From contig CACMGJ010000008.1 of NCBI GenBank assembly GCA_902613175.1, forward strand, positions 1 through 64,000: a stretch of DNA of 64,000 nt. Reading direction: 5' to 3'. A program made the position numbers and the translations under genes. Each line of letters opens with the position of its first letter. Position 1 is the first letter of the stretch. Source of the DNA: Halieaceae bacterium (GTDB lineage Bacteria > Pseudomonadota > Gammaproteobacteria > Pseudomonadales > Halieaceae). The notes beneath the pieces are model-generated. The model did no database searches, was not told where the DNA came from, and worked only from the letters and a program-made list of their open reading frames with translations. This document shows positions 51,829 through 61,453 of this stretch, piece after piece.

Positions 51829-54633
51829 ATGAACAAGCAGCTAGTAATGGCACTCTTAGCTTCAGGGGCCATGGTAGGCCTCAGCGGGTGTAGTGATGGT
51901 GATGAGGCGACAATCATTATTGACGCGCCCACAACTGACAACAGTCAGAATAATAGTGGTAACACCACGAACAACCCCCAGCCCGCCCCAGAGCCCGAGC
52001 CTGAGCCCGAACCTGAGCCAGACGCGGAGTGTCCTACGGGGACCAGTGAGAACTCAGACGGTCTGTGTGTGCTTCCAAGCACTGTGTCGGCGGATCTCAC
52101 GCTTGATGCGAGTTTTGATTATCTAATGGAAGGCCGCGTAACCGTTGGTAACGGTAACGGCAACATTCTGGCAGACGGAACGCTTGAGGGTGGCGATGCA
52201 GTGCAAAATGTAACGCTCACGATTCCTGCGGGCACAAACATTTACGGCAAAACTGGCACATTCGCCAACCTGCTCATTACCCGCGGTTCCAAGATCATGG
52301 CGATGGGTACGGCGGAAGACCCGATCATTATGTCTTCTGACGACGCCGGTTACGAGGGCGCTGGTGAGTGGGGCGGCTTAATCATCCACGGTTACGGCCT
52401 GCACAACACTTGCACTGGTGCTGACGTTTGTAACGTTGATGCAGAGGGCGAGTCAGGTAAGGCAGGCGGATTTGTTCGCGACGATAACAGCGGAACCCTG
52501 CAGTACGTAGTGGTTGCTGAAGGCGGATACGAATTCGCCCCCGATAACGAGATCAACGGTATCTCGCTCGTTGGTGTTGGATCGGGTACGACTATGGAGT
52601 ACATCCAGGTCGAGGGTAACTCCGATGATGGTATTGAGTTCTACGGCGGTGACGTAAACCTCAAGTACGGTGTATTTACTAACAACCTCGACGACTCCGT
52701 TGACTGGGACGAAGGTTATCAAGGTAACCTCCAGCACATCATCGTCAAGCAATCCAACGCAGGCGGTGGTGAAGCCTTCGAAATGGATACGCAGGGCGCT
52801 GCTGAGCCCTTGTCAAAGCCAACCGTTGCTAACCTAACGATTGTGGCTAGCAAGAGAGCGGATGACGCGTCTTATGTCATGCGCTTCAAGGCAGGATCGG
52901 GCGGTTTCTTTCACAACGTGGCGGTTACGACGGCTGATGATAGTTTGACGACGTTCGATACCTGCGCAGAAATTGCAGGTGGTGACTCCCAAGGAATCGT
53001 TGGTTCAGCGCTAGTGTTCAATAACTGGCTGTATGATTGCGCTAACGCGGCGGGCGACAATGGAAGTCTGGCAAGTTTTGCTGGTCTGAGTGGTACGGCG
53101 GGCAATCCTGATCTCGACAACAACTTCGCAGCGCAAGCCGCCGCAGCGGTTACTGCTGAGGCGCTAGATTGGACCGCTATAAATGCAGCCTATCCGGAGT
53201 CAGTTGCCGACGTGGATTACCTCGACTCCACACGTTACATCGGCGCGGTTAATCCTCTGTCGTCAAGCCTCCCTTGGTGGGCTGGTTGGACCATCGAGGG
53301 TTCGTTGGGCACCGCTCCTTCAGCACCCGAAGCGACTTGCCCAGCAGGTGCTCCGGCTAATGCCGATGGTCTGTGTGTACTGCCATCAACGATTGGTGCC
53401 AACATGACCTTGAACGGTGGTGTCGATTACCTGATGGAAGGCCGGGTAACCGTAGGTAACGGTAACGGTAACATCCGTGCTGACGGAAAGCTAGAAAGTG
53501 GATCTGACGTTCAGAACGTTACCCTCACCATTGAGCCTGGTGTGAAGGTGTATGGAAAGTCAGGAACCTTCGCGAATCTGTTGATCACTCGTGGTTCGAA
53601 GATCATGGCCGAGGGCACAGCAACGGCGCCAATTATCTTCTCATCTGACGACGAAGGTTACGATGGTGCAGGTGAGTGGGGTGGTTTGATCATCCACGGT
53701 TATGGCTTGCACAACACTTGTACTGGTGCTGACGTCTGTAACGTCGATTCCGAGGGTGAATCAGGTCGCGCAGGTGGCTTCGTACGCGACGACAACAGTG
53801 GCGTCCTCCGCTATGTCGTGGTCGCCGAGGGCGGCTATGAGTTCGCTCCCGACAATGAGATCAACGGTATCTCGCTGGTGGGCGTCGGTTCAGGAACGAC
53901 CATGGAGTACATTCAAGTAGAAGGTAACTCTGACGATGGAATCGAGTTCTATGGCGGTGATGTTAACGTCAAGTACGGTGTCTTCACCAACAACCTAGAC
54001 GATTCTGTTGATTGGGATGAAGGCTACCAAGGGAACCTGCAGTACATCATTGTGAAGCAGTCTAACGCCGGTGGTGGTGAAGCCTTTGAAATGGATACGC
54101 AAGGTGCTGCTGAGCCACTTTCGAAGCCTACCGTCGCTAACCTGACGATTGTGGCTAGCAAGAGAGCGGATGACGCGTCTTATGTCATGCGCTTTAAGGC
54201 AGGCTCTGCCGGCTTCTTCCACAACGTTGTGGTTGCGATTGCAGACGATAGTGCGACGACGTTCACACACTGTGCAGAAATTGCAGGCGGTGATTCACAA
54301 GGTGAAGTCGGCAATGCCTTGTACTTCAACAACTGGGTCTACGATTGCGCGAACGCGAGCGACGCACAGGGTCTTCTGGTTCAGGATGGCTTTGATGCCT
54401 CGGCGGGTACGATTAACGCAGTCGCTGCCGAGGGTAGTTTGGGCCAATTCTACGAGTCTCTCTCAGCAGAAGCGTCTGGCCTCGATCCACTAGACTGGAC
54501 AGCGATCAATGGATCACTCCCAGAGTCAGTGGCTGACGACACTTATCTTGACTCCACAGACTTCGCTGGTGCGGTAGATCCTGACCAGAGCAACTTGTGG
54601 TGGGCAGGATGGACTGTTCCAGGCTCGCTCTGA
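51829..54633 (+). CDS. Outer-membrane lipoprotein with two duplicated beta-helix-like domains
   Basis: 934 residues from ATG 51829 (AAAGGGAG upstream). Lipobox LSGC at about residue 23. An Asn/Pro/Glu linker (EPEPEPEP) follows, then two near-identical domains, about 68-490 and 504-930. Each opens CPxG..(D)GLCVLPST and contains YLMEGRVTVGNGNGNI, GEWGGLIIHGYGLHNTC, GISLVGVGSGTTMEYIQVEG, YGGDV(N)xKYGVFTNNLDDSVDW and WWAGWT. The repeat pattern suggests parallel beta-helices. It probably works with the receptor upstream in capturing a substrate at the cell surface. The family is common in marine proteobacteria but I cannot name its function. Confidence 0.82.
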   Translation: MNKQLVMALLASGAMVGLSGCSDGDEATIIIDAPTTDNSQNNSGNTTNNPQPAPEPEPEPEPEPDAECPTGTSENSDGLCVLPSTVSADLTLDASFDYLMEGRVTVGNGNGNILADGTLEGGDAVQNVTLTIPAGTNIYGKTGTFANLLITRGSKIMAMGTAEDPIIMSSDDAGYEGAGEWGGLIIHGYGLHNTCTGADVCNVDAEGESGKAGGFVRDDNSGTLQYVVVAEGGYEFAPDNEINGISLVGVGSGTTMEYIQVEGNSDDGIEFYGGDVNLKYGVFTNNLDDSVDWDEGYQGNLQHIIVKQSNAGGGEAFEMDTQGAAEPLSKPTVANLTIVASKRADDASYVMRFKAGSGGFFHNVAVTTADDSLTTFDTCAEIAGGDSQGIVGSALVFNNWLYDCANAAGDNGSLASFAGLSGTAGNPDLDNNFAAQAAAAVTAEALDWTAINAAYPESVADVDYLDSTRYIGAVNPLSSSLPWWAGWTIEGSLGTAPSAPEATCPAGAPANADGLCVLPSTIGANMTLNGGVDYLMEGRVTVGNGNGNIRADGKLESGSDVQNVTLTIEPGVKVYGKSGTFANLLITRGSKIMAEGTATAPIIFSSDDEGYDGAGEWGGLIIHGYGLHNTCTGADVCNVDSEGESGRAGGFVRDDNSGVLRYVVVAEGGYEFAPDNEINGISLVGVGSGTTMEYIQVEGNSDDGIEFYGGDVNVKYGVFTNNLDDSVDWDEGYQGNLQYIIVKQSNAGGGEAFEMDTQGAAEPLSKPTVANLTIVASKRADDASYVMRFKAGSAGFFHNVVVAIADDSATTFTHCAEIAGGDSQGEVGNALYFNNWVYDCANASDAQGLLVQDGFDASAGTINAVAAEGSLGQFYESLSAEASGLDPLDWTAINGSLPESVADDTYLDSTDFAGAVDPDQSNLWWAGWTVPGSL

Positions 54634-54657
54634 TCCGCGAGATAAGTTGAACCTACT

Positions 54658-54683
54658 AAAGCGACCTTCGGGTCGCTTTTTTT
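54658..54683 (+). terminator. Strong intrinsic terminator
   Basis: AAAGCGACC-TTCG-GGTCGCTTT with a UUCG tetraloop and seven T, 25 bases after the lipoprotein stop. Confidence 0.93.
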
Positions 54684-54940
54684 ATGTATTTTGTTTATCT
54701 CCAATCAGGTTTTATTGCGCGGTTTGGGGGTGATGTTTTTCTGTGCCTAAACAAGCCAAATTTTTATATGGTTACTAAGTGATTGTCTTTCTTATTTTTA
54801 AAAATTATGTTGACTGTTGATATTACACTTTTATTTCATTTTATTTTCATTTAAGTTACAAAAACTACCTAGTGTAGTTGCGGAAAAATCCGCTAAACGC
54901 TGTGAAGCGATAGCACGCCGTGAGGCGTAAGGAGATAACG

Positions 54941-55291
54941 ATGAAAGCTAAGAAGCTAATATTAGGCCTCTGCATGTTAGGGGGTATCTATACCTCAGCG
55001 GCAACAGCCGAGGTAATTCAGGATTGCGTGTTGACTGGCGAAGTGGTCAGTGTCAGGCAAGTGGAAGACACAATTCGCGTTAAATTCTACGATTTGGAAC
55101 ACGGTGAACTCGCTAATTGCACGATGAAGCGTCGAGCGAAGCGCGGCCGCGTAGCGGCGGACATGACTACGTCCGGTCTTGAGATCCCGCGTGGTTCAAC
55201 GGTGACATACGCCTTTCAACAGACACGTTCTCAGTCCAGGTGGCAGCTGTTAGAAGTTCAGCGGCCTGTCCTGCTGAGTTCAAAACTCTGA
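54941..55291 (+). CDS. Small secreted hypothetical protein
   Basis: 116 residues from ATG 54941 with AAGGAGATAACG directly upstream; the in-frame GTG at 54920 is unlikely. Signal peptide about 1-22 (ends AATA-EVIQ). The mature part has two Cys (IQDCVLTGEVV and ANCTMKRRAKRGR), probably a disulfide, and a basic stretch followed by beta strands ending VQRPVLLSSKL. Family not recognised. Long AT-rich spacer (about 255 bp) separates it from the terminator of the receptor operon. Confidence 0.65.
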   Translation: MKAKKLILGLCMLGGIYTSAATAEVIQDCVLTGEVVSVRQVEDTIRVKFYDLEHGELANCTMKRRAKRGRVAADMTTSGLEIPRGSTVTYAFQQTRSQSRWQLLEVQRPVLLSSKL

Positions 55292-55619
55292 TCTAAGCAC
55301 CACACCAAAATCACAGCAAGTGGTCCGGGTTCTATGAGCCTGGGTCGCTTTTGTGCGCCTAACTCCCAGTGCAGAAGCACCCGCACCTTGGGGAACGGTG
55401 TTGGGCTTCACGTATGAATAAAAGCCCAAAGCGAGCGAAAAGCCCATTGTTTGGCCAGACACCGCGGATTTCATATTTGCCGAGGCAGCTCCTGCTAAGG
55501 CTCACTCGTGGCGGTAATTAATAGCGACCTTTTTTTGTTCAGCTTTTCACCCACCAAGATGTAAATTGGTGATCCACCTTTTCTCAGGGTTCGTAACCAT
55601 CACAACCTAATTGGTTTCC

Positions 55620-55644
55620 AAGCCATCTTCCCCCAGATGGTTTT
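55620..55644 (+). terminator. Intrinsic terminator (first of two)
   Basis: CCATCT-TCCCCC-AGATGG, extended by A/T pairs, followed by TTTT. Confidence 0.6.
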
Positions 55645-55650
55645 ATGATT

Positions 55651-55679
55651 CCCCGGTCGTTTCGCCCGGGGTTTTTTTT
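55651..55679 (+). terminator. Intrinsic terminator (second of two)
   Basis: CCCCGG...CCGGGG followed by eight T, only 22 bases before the DUF3833 start. Confidence 0.75.
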
Positions 55680-55701
55680 GCCTGCTGTCAGGAGCGCCGT
55701 T

Positions 55702-56253
55702 ATGCGACACGTCATTGCTGTCCTCTTTATGCTCGGACTGACTGCCTGTTCCAGGGTTTCAGTCGATGATTACCGTGATCGCCAGCCTACGTTTTCACCG
55801 GAGCATTTCTTTGCCGGTGCGCTAACGGCCCACGGCGTCGTTAAAGATTACAAAGGCTATGCCAGTCGGTCCTTTGTTGCCGATATCACCGCTTGCTGGC
55901 AAAACGGCGTTGGGACGTTGGATGAGCGTTTCGTTTTTGATGATGGTGAAAAACAAACGCGCATTTGGACATTGAGTCAAACAGAAGGGGGTCGTTATGA
56001 GGCCACGGCGGGTGATGTTAACGGTGTAGGACAGGCGTCTGTATCCGGCAACACGATGTTCCTCGATTACGTTTTAACCATCCAATTGTCGGATGGGAGC
56101 ATTGACGTCGCGGTAGATGACCGTATGTATCTCGTGAGTGAGAATGTATTGATCAACGAATCAACGTTGAAGAAGTTCGGACTGCCTGTTGGCGGGATCC
56201 TACTGACCATCATTCGTTACCCTCAGAAGCCGGTTGTATGTCCAGCCGAGTAA
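55702..56253 (+). CDS. DUF3833 lipoprotein
   Basis: 183 residues from ATG 55702, with GGAGCG upstream. Signal and lipobox LTAC (LGLTACSRVSVDDYRDRQP). Family features: FSPEHFFAGALTAHGVVKDY, DERFVFDDGEKQTRIWTLSQ and a late DRMYLVSENVLINESTLKKFG. Probably an envelope protein; the family function is unknown. It overlaps the DUF3429 gene by 16 bases. Confidence 0.88.
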   Translation: MRHVIAVLFMLGLTACSRVSVDDYRDRQPTFSPEHFFAGALTAHGVVKDYKGYASRSFVADITACWQNGVGTLDERFVFDDGEKQTRIWTLSQTEGGRYEATAGDVNGVGQASVSGNTMFLDYVLTIQLSDGSIDVAVDDRMYLVSENVLINESTLKKFGLPVGGILLTIIRYPQKPVVCPAE

Positions 56254-56672
56254 CAACTCAACTTCTGGGTTATTCGGGGTTGCTGCCATTCTTCGGCTTT
56301 TGCATTGGCTTTAGCGTAATGGAGGATTGGCCGAGATCGCTCTCCATTCAGGGCTTCATTATTTACTCATTGGCTATTTTTGCCTTCCTGGCGGGGGCAC
56401 TGTGGGGGCAGGAACAGCGTGTAGAGAGTGCGTCCTCGGTAAGCACACTTCTGGTAAGCAATGGCTTGGTACTATTCGGTGTCGCGTCCATCCTCACTGC
56501 TCAGGCCATGATGGCGTCTGTATTTGTGATGCTCGGTTATATTGCGCTGCTCTGGTACGAGGTAAGGATCTCTCAGTTGGAGGTTTGGTACCGCCGCATG
56601 CGAGTTCGATTGACCACAGGCGTGGTCATTGCGCATCTCTTGTTTATCGCGCTTCACATTACCGGCGCATAA
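56238..56672 (+). CDS. DUF3429 membrane protein
   Basis: 144 residues, about four membrane helices (LLPFFGFCIGFS, FIIYSLAIFAFLAGALWG, LVLFGVASILTA and VVIAHLLFIALHI). Family signature YSLAIFAFLAGALWG with a conserved Trp. Inner-membrane protein of unknown role. Coupled to the DUF3833 gene by a 16-base overlap. Confidence 0.85.
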   Translation: MSSRVTTQLLGYSGLLPFFGFCIGFSVMEDWPRSLSIQGFIIYSLAIFAFLAGALWGQEQRVESASSVSTLLVSNGLVLFGVASILTAQAMMASVFVMLGYIALLWYEVRISQLEVWYRRMRVRLTTGVVIAHLLFIALHITGA

Positions 56673-56742
56673 GCGTTATTTATCGCATTTGCGATGTCCT
56701 ATGCACTGCGTACTGACGCTCAGTATGCGACTATTGCCTGCC

Positions 56743-57471
56743 ATGGGTACGACCTCTAATCACGCTTCAGTCCTAGCTATCGATACGGCAACCAATTTGT
56801 GTTCTGTCGCGCTCGTTAACGATACCGATATCAAGGAGATTCAACGCGATCTGCCTCGCGCGCACAACCAACATATTTTGACGATGATCGATGAACTCTT
56901 GGAAGGGCAATCGCTGTCAGACGCGGTGTCCGTCATTGCCTGTGGCGTGGGTCCGGGCTCGTTTACGGGACTACGCGTTGCTGTTGGCGTTGCTCAGGGA
57001 CTGGGCTGGTCGCTCGATCTGCCTATTTACCCCTTTTGCTCACTAGAAGCGCAGGCGAGAGCGACCGCGCATGGCGCAGGCGATCTCGTCCTCAGTGCCA
57101 TTGATGCACAGATTGGGCAGGTTTACTGGGCCTGGTTTGGATCTGATGGGACGATGCTTCGTCCACTGACGGAGCCCGCGGTATCGAGGGTGGCTGACCT
57201 GACTGGGCCATCGGGTGAGGCTTTTGACTCAATGGAAGCCACCAGTGTGGTTATTGCTGGCGACGGTGCTGGGCTCATTGCGACGGAGTATAGCGATAGG
57301 GCTTTTGCTCGAGTGGACCCAGAGGCTCGCCCAAGGCCATCGCTCGCCGCACTTCATCTCCTTGATGTGCCCAATGACTCATTGTTAACCCAGGCCCATC
57401 TACTGGAGCCACGTTACGTGCAGCAAGACATTGGCTGGAAGAAGTTATCGGAGCAGGGGAAACGTCACTAA
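56743..57471 (+). CDS. tsaB: tRNA threonylcarbamoyladenosine protein TsaB
   Basis: 242 residues from ATG 56743; ATG 56725 is possible. ASKHA-fold partner of TsaD in making t6A37 in tRNA. Motifs: VLAIDTATNLCSVALV, GVGPGSFTGLRVAVGVAQGL and LPRAHNQHIL. The C-terminal part ends LLEPRYVQQDIGWKK. First gene of a tight tsaB-uppP-apeB chain. Confidence 0.92.
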   Translation: MGTTSNHASVLAIDTATNLCSVALVNDTDIKEIQRDLPRAHNQHILTMIDELLEGQSLSDAVSVIACGVGPGSFTGLRVAVGVAQGLGWSLDLPIYPFCSLEAQARATAHGAGDLVLSAIDAQIGQVYWAWFGSDGTMLRPLTEPAVSRVADLTGPSGEAFDSMEATSVVIAGDGAGLIATEYSDRAFARVDPEARPRPSLAALHLLDVPNDSLLTQAHLLEPRYVQQDIGWKKLSEQGKRH

Positions 57472-58274
57472 TGGATGGTCTTCAGACACTCTTTCTTGCG
57501 TTGATCCAGGGGCTAACAGAGTTTCTGCCGGTCTCAAGCTCAGCGCACCTTATTTTACCCTCGCAGCTCTTGGGCTGGCCAGATCAAGGCTTGGCATTTG
57601 ATGTGGCGGTTCACGCCGGCACCTTAGTGGCTGTCATGGTGTATTACCGAGAGTCGTTAACCTCGCTACTGATATGCCTTTTGGGCTCCGGGGATAACGT
57701 CAGCTTGCGGCGTCGAGAAGTCTCAGCGCTGCTGATTGCCACCTTGCCTGCGGTAGGCATTGGCATCGCTTTCTCGGATGTCATCGATCAGTACTTGAGA
57801 GGAATCGGTGTCATAGCGACCACCACCTTACTCTTCGGTGTGCTACTGGGTGTCTCCTACTCGTATCGTGCCGCAGGAGCCGATGAGCAGCCTATTAGCC
57901 GGCTCGATCATGCGCTAGTCATTGGTCTGGCACAGGCGCTTGCATTAATTCCTGGCACGTCACGTTCTGGTGTGACGATTACAGCGTCCTTGTTTCTGGG
58001 CTACAACCTCGCGACAGCGGCACGGTTTTCGTTTCTGATGTCGATTCCTGTTATTGCGGGCGCGCTCCTGCTGATGTTGGTCAAAGAGTTTGAGCTTTTC
58101 TTCAGCTCGGCCAATTTGACCCTAACGTTGATTGCCATGTTGGTAGCTGCTGTCAGTGCCTACGCAACCATAGCGTTCTTCGTTGGACTGGTTACTCGCG
58201 TTGGGATGATGCCGTTTGTGATATACCGTGTTCTCTTGGCTTTGATCCTGTTTTCTATCTTGGTGTTTGTATGA
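57471..58274 (+). CDS. uppP: Undecaprenyl-diphosphatase
   Basis: 267 residues, about eight helices. Catalytic motifs: GLTEFLPVSSSAHLIL (Glu, Ser) and ALIPGTSRSGVTI (Arg, Ser). It recycles the lipid carrier for peptidoglycan synthesis in the inner membrane and gives bacitracin tolerance in the family. ATG shares a base with the tsaB stop. Confidence 0.94.
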   Translation: MDGLQTLFLALIQGLTEFLPVSSSAHLILPSQLLGWPDQGLAFDVAVHAGTLVAVMVYYRESLTSLLICLLGSGDNVSLRRREVSALLIATLPAVGIGIAFSDVIDQYLRGIGVIATTTLLFGVLLGVSYSYRAAGADEQPISRLDHALVIGLAQALALIPGTSRSGVTITASLFLGYNLATAARFSFLMSIPVIAGALLLMLVKEFELFFSSANLTLTLIAMLVAAVSAYATIAFFVGLVTRVGMMPFVIYRVLLALILFSILVFV

Positions 58275-59560
58275 CAAAAGACAGTGTAACTACTGATTTA
58301 TTGAGTTTCTTGACGGATGCGACCACGCCTTTCCATGCGGTGGGTGTCATGGCAGAGCGACTGCTCGCCGCCGGTTTCGCGCCTTGGAGTGATGCAAGGC
58401 GAGAGCCGATAGTGGCGGGCGGTAAGTACTTCACGGTTCGCAATGACTCCAGTTTTATTGGGTTCACAGCAGGCAGAGATCTATCCCAGGGACTGCGGCT
58501 CGTGGGTGCCCATACCGACAGTCCCAATCTATCGGTTCGCCCGAATCCGTCCGTGAATCGCTTTGGCTGCAACCTCCTCGCCGTCGACGTCTACGGAGGC
58601 GCATTACTTAACCCCTGGTTCGACCGTGATCTCTCGATGGCGGGAAAAGTGTCTTTTGAGACGGGCACGGGAGAGCTGGTCTCTCGACTGATCGATTTCA
58701 AGGCACCAGTTGCGGTCATTCCATCGCTGGCGATCCATCTGGACCACGATGCCAACAAAGGCCGCACAGTCAATCCGCAGACCGATATGTTACCGCTTGT
58801 GTCGCTGAGCTCAGGTGATGGTGACTTCGATATTCATGCCATGCTGACAGCGCAGATTGCCGCAGAATACCCTGACCTCGATATCAAAAAGATTCTTGAC
58901 TGGGAGCTGTCGCTTTACGACACGCAGGCACCAGGATTCGTTGGCTTAAACAATGACTTCATCGCATCCGCGCGTCTCGATAATTTGCTGAGTTGTTTTG
59001 GTGGTTTGCAGGCCATCATTAACAGTGCCGACAGAGGTGAGTGGAACCTCTTTGTGGCCAATGATCATGAGGAAGTCGGCAGTGCTTCAGCCGTTGGTGC
59101 GCAGGGCCCCATGCTGAACGATGTATTGCGAGCCATCGCCCCAGATCCCATTGATGATCGTGCGCTACGCCAAGCGAGTTGGATGCTGTCCGTCGACAAC
59201 GCACATGGTATTCACCCCAATTACCCCACGAAACACGACGAGCTTCATGCACCGTTACTCGGCAGTGGTCCGGTTATCAAGATCAACCGAAACCAGCGTT
59301 ATGCGACGTCGGGTGAGGGCGCGGCTCGAGTGCGGTTACTGGCGGAGCGAGCGGGTGTTTCCGTTCAGTCTTTCGTCGTACGAGCAGATATGGGTTGTGG
59401 AAGCACGATTGGTCCCATTACAGCGACCGAAACAGGTATTCCCACAACCGATATTGGCGTTCCTACGCTCGGCATGCACTCTATTCGTGAGCTCGCAGCC
59501 GCTGACGACCCAGCAAAGCTGGTGGATCTGCTGTCCGCCTTTTACAATCGCGTGGCTTGA
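58271..59560 (+). CDS. apeB: M18 aspartyl aminopeptidase
   Basis: 429 residues with the M18 metal motifs: [15 protein letters not shown] (His, Asp), [15 protein letters not shown] (Asp), [12 protein letters not shown] (Glu, catalytic) and a late [11 protein letters not shown] (His). Cytoplasmic dodecameric peptidase preferring acidic N-terminal residues. Overlaps uppP by four bases. Confidence 0.92.
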   Translation: MTKDSVTTDLLSFLTDATTPFHAVGVMAERLLAAGFAPWSDARREPIVAGGKYFTVRNDSSFIGFTAGRDLSQGLRLVGAHTDSPNLSVRPNPSVNRFGCNLLAVDVYGGALLNPWFDRDLSMAGKVSFETGTGELVSRLIDFKAPVAVIPSLAIHLDHDANKGRTVNPQTDMLPLVSLSSGDGDFDIHAMLTAQIAAEYPDLDIKKILDWELSLYDTQAPGFVGLNNDFIASARLDNLLSCFGGLQAIINSADRGEWNLFVANDHEEVGSASAVGAQGPMLNDVLRAIAPDPIDDRALRQASWMLSVDNAHGIHPNYPTKHDELHAPLLGSGPVIKINRNQRYATSGEGAARVRLLAERAGVSVQSFVVRADMGCGSTIGPITATETGIPTTDIGVPTLGMHSIRELAAADDPAKLVDLLSAFYNRVA

Positions 59561-59577
59561 TTTCGGGGGAGAGCGTT

Positions 59578-60594
59578 ATGGCACGACATCGTGTCCTCAC
59601 AGGTATAACAACGACGGGAACGCCGCATCTCGGTAATTACGTGGGTGCGATTCGACCGGCCATTGAGTCGTCAAAGCGGGATGACGTCGATGCTTACCTG
59701 TTTCTCGCTGACTACCATGCTTTAATCAAATCTCAAGACCCTAATCTTGTGGCTCAGTCGAGCCGCGAAATTGCTGCTACCTGGCTTGCCTTGGGTCTCG
59801 ACCCCAATCAGACGCACTTTTATCGCCAGTCAGACATACCTGAGATAACAGAGCTGTCCTGGATTCTGACGTGTAACGCAGCCAAGGGCTTGATGAACCG
59901 GGCTCATGCCTACAAAGCGGCGGTACAGAGGAATGAAGAAGCAGGAGAAGATCCTGACTATGCCTTAACGATGGGGCTCTTTACCTATCCGATCCTGATG
60001 GCCGCCGATATTCTTATATTTAGCGCGCACGACGTACCGGTTGGGCGTGATCAAATTCAACATGTCGAGATGGCCCGAGACATCGCTGCGCGCTTCAATC
60101 ACCACTACGGTGAGACTTTTGTGTTACCCAAAGCTGTGGTTGATGACGATGTAGCGGTGCTGCAGGGACTTGATGGCCGCAAGATGAGCAAGAGCTACGG
60201 CAACACCATTCCCTTGTTCGGCACGCCGAAGCAGTTGCAAAAGGCGATCAACAAAATTAAGACGAACTTACTGGAGCCTGGTGAACCCAAAGACCCTGAT
60301 ACGTCTGCGGTGTTTCAAATCTGGTGCGGCTTTGCGGATGAAGCTGAGCGCCAGGAGATGCGAACTGCCTTCGAGGCGGGTCTCGCGTGGGGTGAGGCGA
60401 AAAAGCGCCTGTTCGAGCGGGTCAATGATGAGATTGCGCCCGCGCGCGATGAATACGATCGGCTCATGGCGAGCCCGGGCGAAGTGGAAATCATCCTTCG
60501 CGAGGGTGCAGAGCGCGTTCGTCCCGAGAGCATGGCTCTACTCGATAAAGTGCGAAGTGTTGTTGGCTTGAGACCATTCACAGTAGTCGGTTAG
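59578..60594 (+). CDS. trpS: Tryptophanyl-tRNA synthetase
   Basis: 338 residues from ATG 59578 (GGGGGAGAGCGTT upstream). Class I synthetase: the HIGH-like motif is [11 protein letters not shown] and the KMSKS motif is [12 protein letters not shown]. The lid and tryptophan-contact region [23 protein letters not shown] is present. Follows apeB by 17 bases and is likely co-transcribed. Confidence 0.95.
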   Translation: MARHRVLTGITTTGTPHLGNYVGAIRPAIESSKRDDVDAYLFLADYHALIKSQDPNLVAQSSREIAATWLALGLDPNQTHFYRQSDIPEITELSWILTCNAAKGLMNRAHAYKAAVQRNEEAGEDPDYALTMGLFTYPILMAADILIFSAHDVPVGRDQIQHVEMARDIAARFNHHYGETFVLPKAVVDDDVAVLQGLDGRKMSKSYGNTIPLFGTPKQLQKAINKIKTNLLEPGEPKDPDTSAVFQIWCGFADEAERQEMRTAFEAGLAWGEAKKRLFERVNDEIAPARDEYDRLMASPGEVEIILREGAERVRPESMALLDKVRSVVGLRPFTVVG

Positions 60595-60730
60595 CTAGTC
60601 AGAGGGGCTATGGAACCTCACTCAGGCGCCATTAATTAGTTGTAATCATTATCAATATGCGGCTTGCAGGGCATTTGCTTGGGTAAATTAGTGTTCGCTC
60701 AAACCCTTTAGGCTCAAGCGAGCCTGTGCG

Positions 60731-61444
60731 CTAGCTACAAGAATGGAAGGGTGGTTCTTGGTGTGTGTAAGCTAACTGCATCGCGTCGAGCATCGTCCAA
60801 AGTACGTCAAGTTTGAATTGAAGGATACTCAGTGCGTGTTCTTGTTGCTCCCGGGTCTTAAAGTACTCCAACGTAATATTGAGACCATGTTGTACATCGC
60901 GACGAGCTTCCGAGAGCCGCTTACGAAAATATTGGTAACCCGCAGCTTCAATCCATGGGTAATGGGTTGGCCAAGAGTCCAGCCGGGACTGATGAATCTT
61001 GGGGGCAAACAGTTCAGTAAGAGACGAGCAAGCTGCCTCTTGCCACGTAGCGCGTCGAGCGAAGTTCAAATAGGCCTCGCAGGCAAACCGTACGCCCGGC
61101 AGTACTTGTTCATGCGATATAATTTGAGCGCGTGAGATACCTACCGCTTCCCCCAACCTCAGCCAAGCTTCAATTCCTCCATCTTCCCCATCTACGCCAT
61201 CATGGTCAAGGATACGCTGTACCCATTCCCGGCGTACATCGCGATCCGTGCAGTTCGACATGATGGCCGCGTCTTTGTTGGGGATCGTTACCTGATAATA
61301 AAACCGATTCGCTACCCAACCTTGAATTTGCTCGCGACTACAGTTGCCTCTATTCATCGCCACGTGAAACGGGTGGTGTATGTGATAGTACTTTCCCTTA
61401 TCACGCAGCTTCTGCTCAAAATCTTTTTTAGTCCAGGCGCTCAT
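60731..61444 (-). CDS. pqqC: Pyrroloquinoline-quinone synthase
   Basis: 237 residues, the usual length. It performs the final eight-electron oxidation and ring closure to PQQ. Motifs: [33 protein letters not shown] (active-site His residues) and [27 protein letters not shown]. Last gene of the minus-strand pqq cluster, nine bases after pqqE. Convergent with trpS. Confidence 0.95.
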   Translation of the reverse strand: MSAWTKKDFEQKLRDKGKYYHIHHPFHVAMNRGNCSREQIQGWVANRFYYQVTIPNKDAAIMSNCTDRDVRREWVQRILDHDGVDGEDGGIEAWLRLGEAVGISRAQIISHEQVLPGVRFACEAYLNFARRATWQEAACSSLTELFAPKIHQSRLDSWPTHYPWIEAAGYQYFRKRLSEARRDVQHGLNITLEYFKTREQQEHALSILQFKLDVLWTMLDAMQLAYTHQEPPFHSCS

Positions 61445-61453
61445 GATTACTCT

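Larger units (their letters stand above)
55292..55701. other. Structured non-coding gap, possible small RNA
   Basis: About 410 bases. From 55552 there is a series of short hairpins: CACCAA/TTGGTG (55552-55571), a GGTT/AACC loop, AACC/GGTT, then two terminators at 55620-55644 and 55651-55679. A minus-strand frame overlapping 55280-55474 has no start site and is not called. No clear promoter was seen for an RNA. Confidence 0.35.

Noticed and set aside
55280-55474. 64-codon minus-strand frame
   Set aside because: No start site and it overlaps the end of the real gene at 54941-55291.
60631-60660. Fur-box-like sequence (TAATCATTATC)
   Set aside because: Only about half of the consensus matches and it lies between two convergent stop codons, where no promoter is expected.
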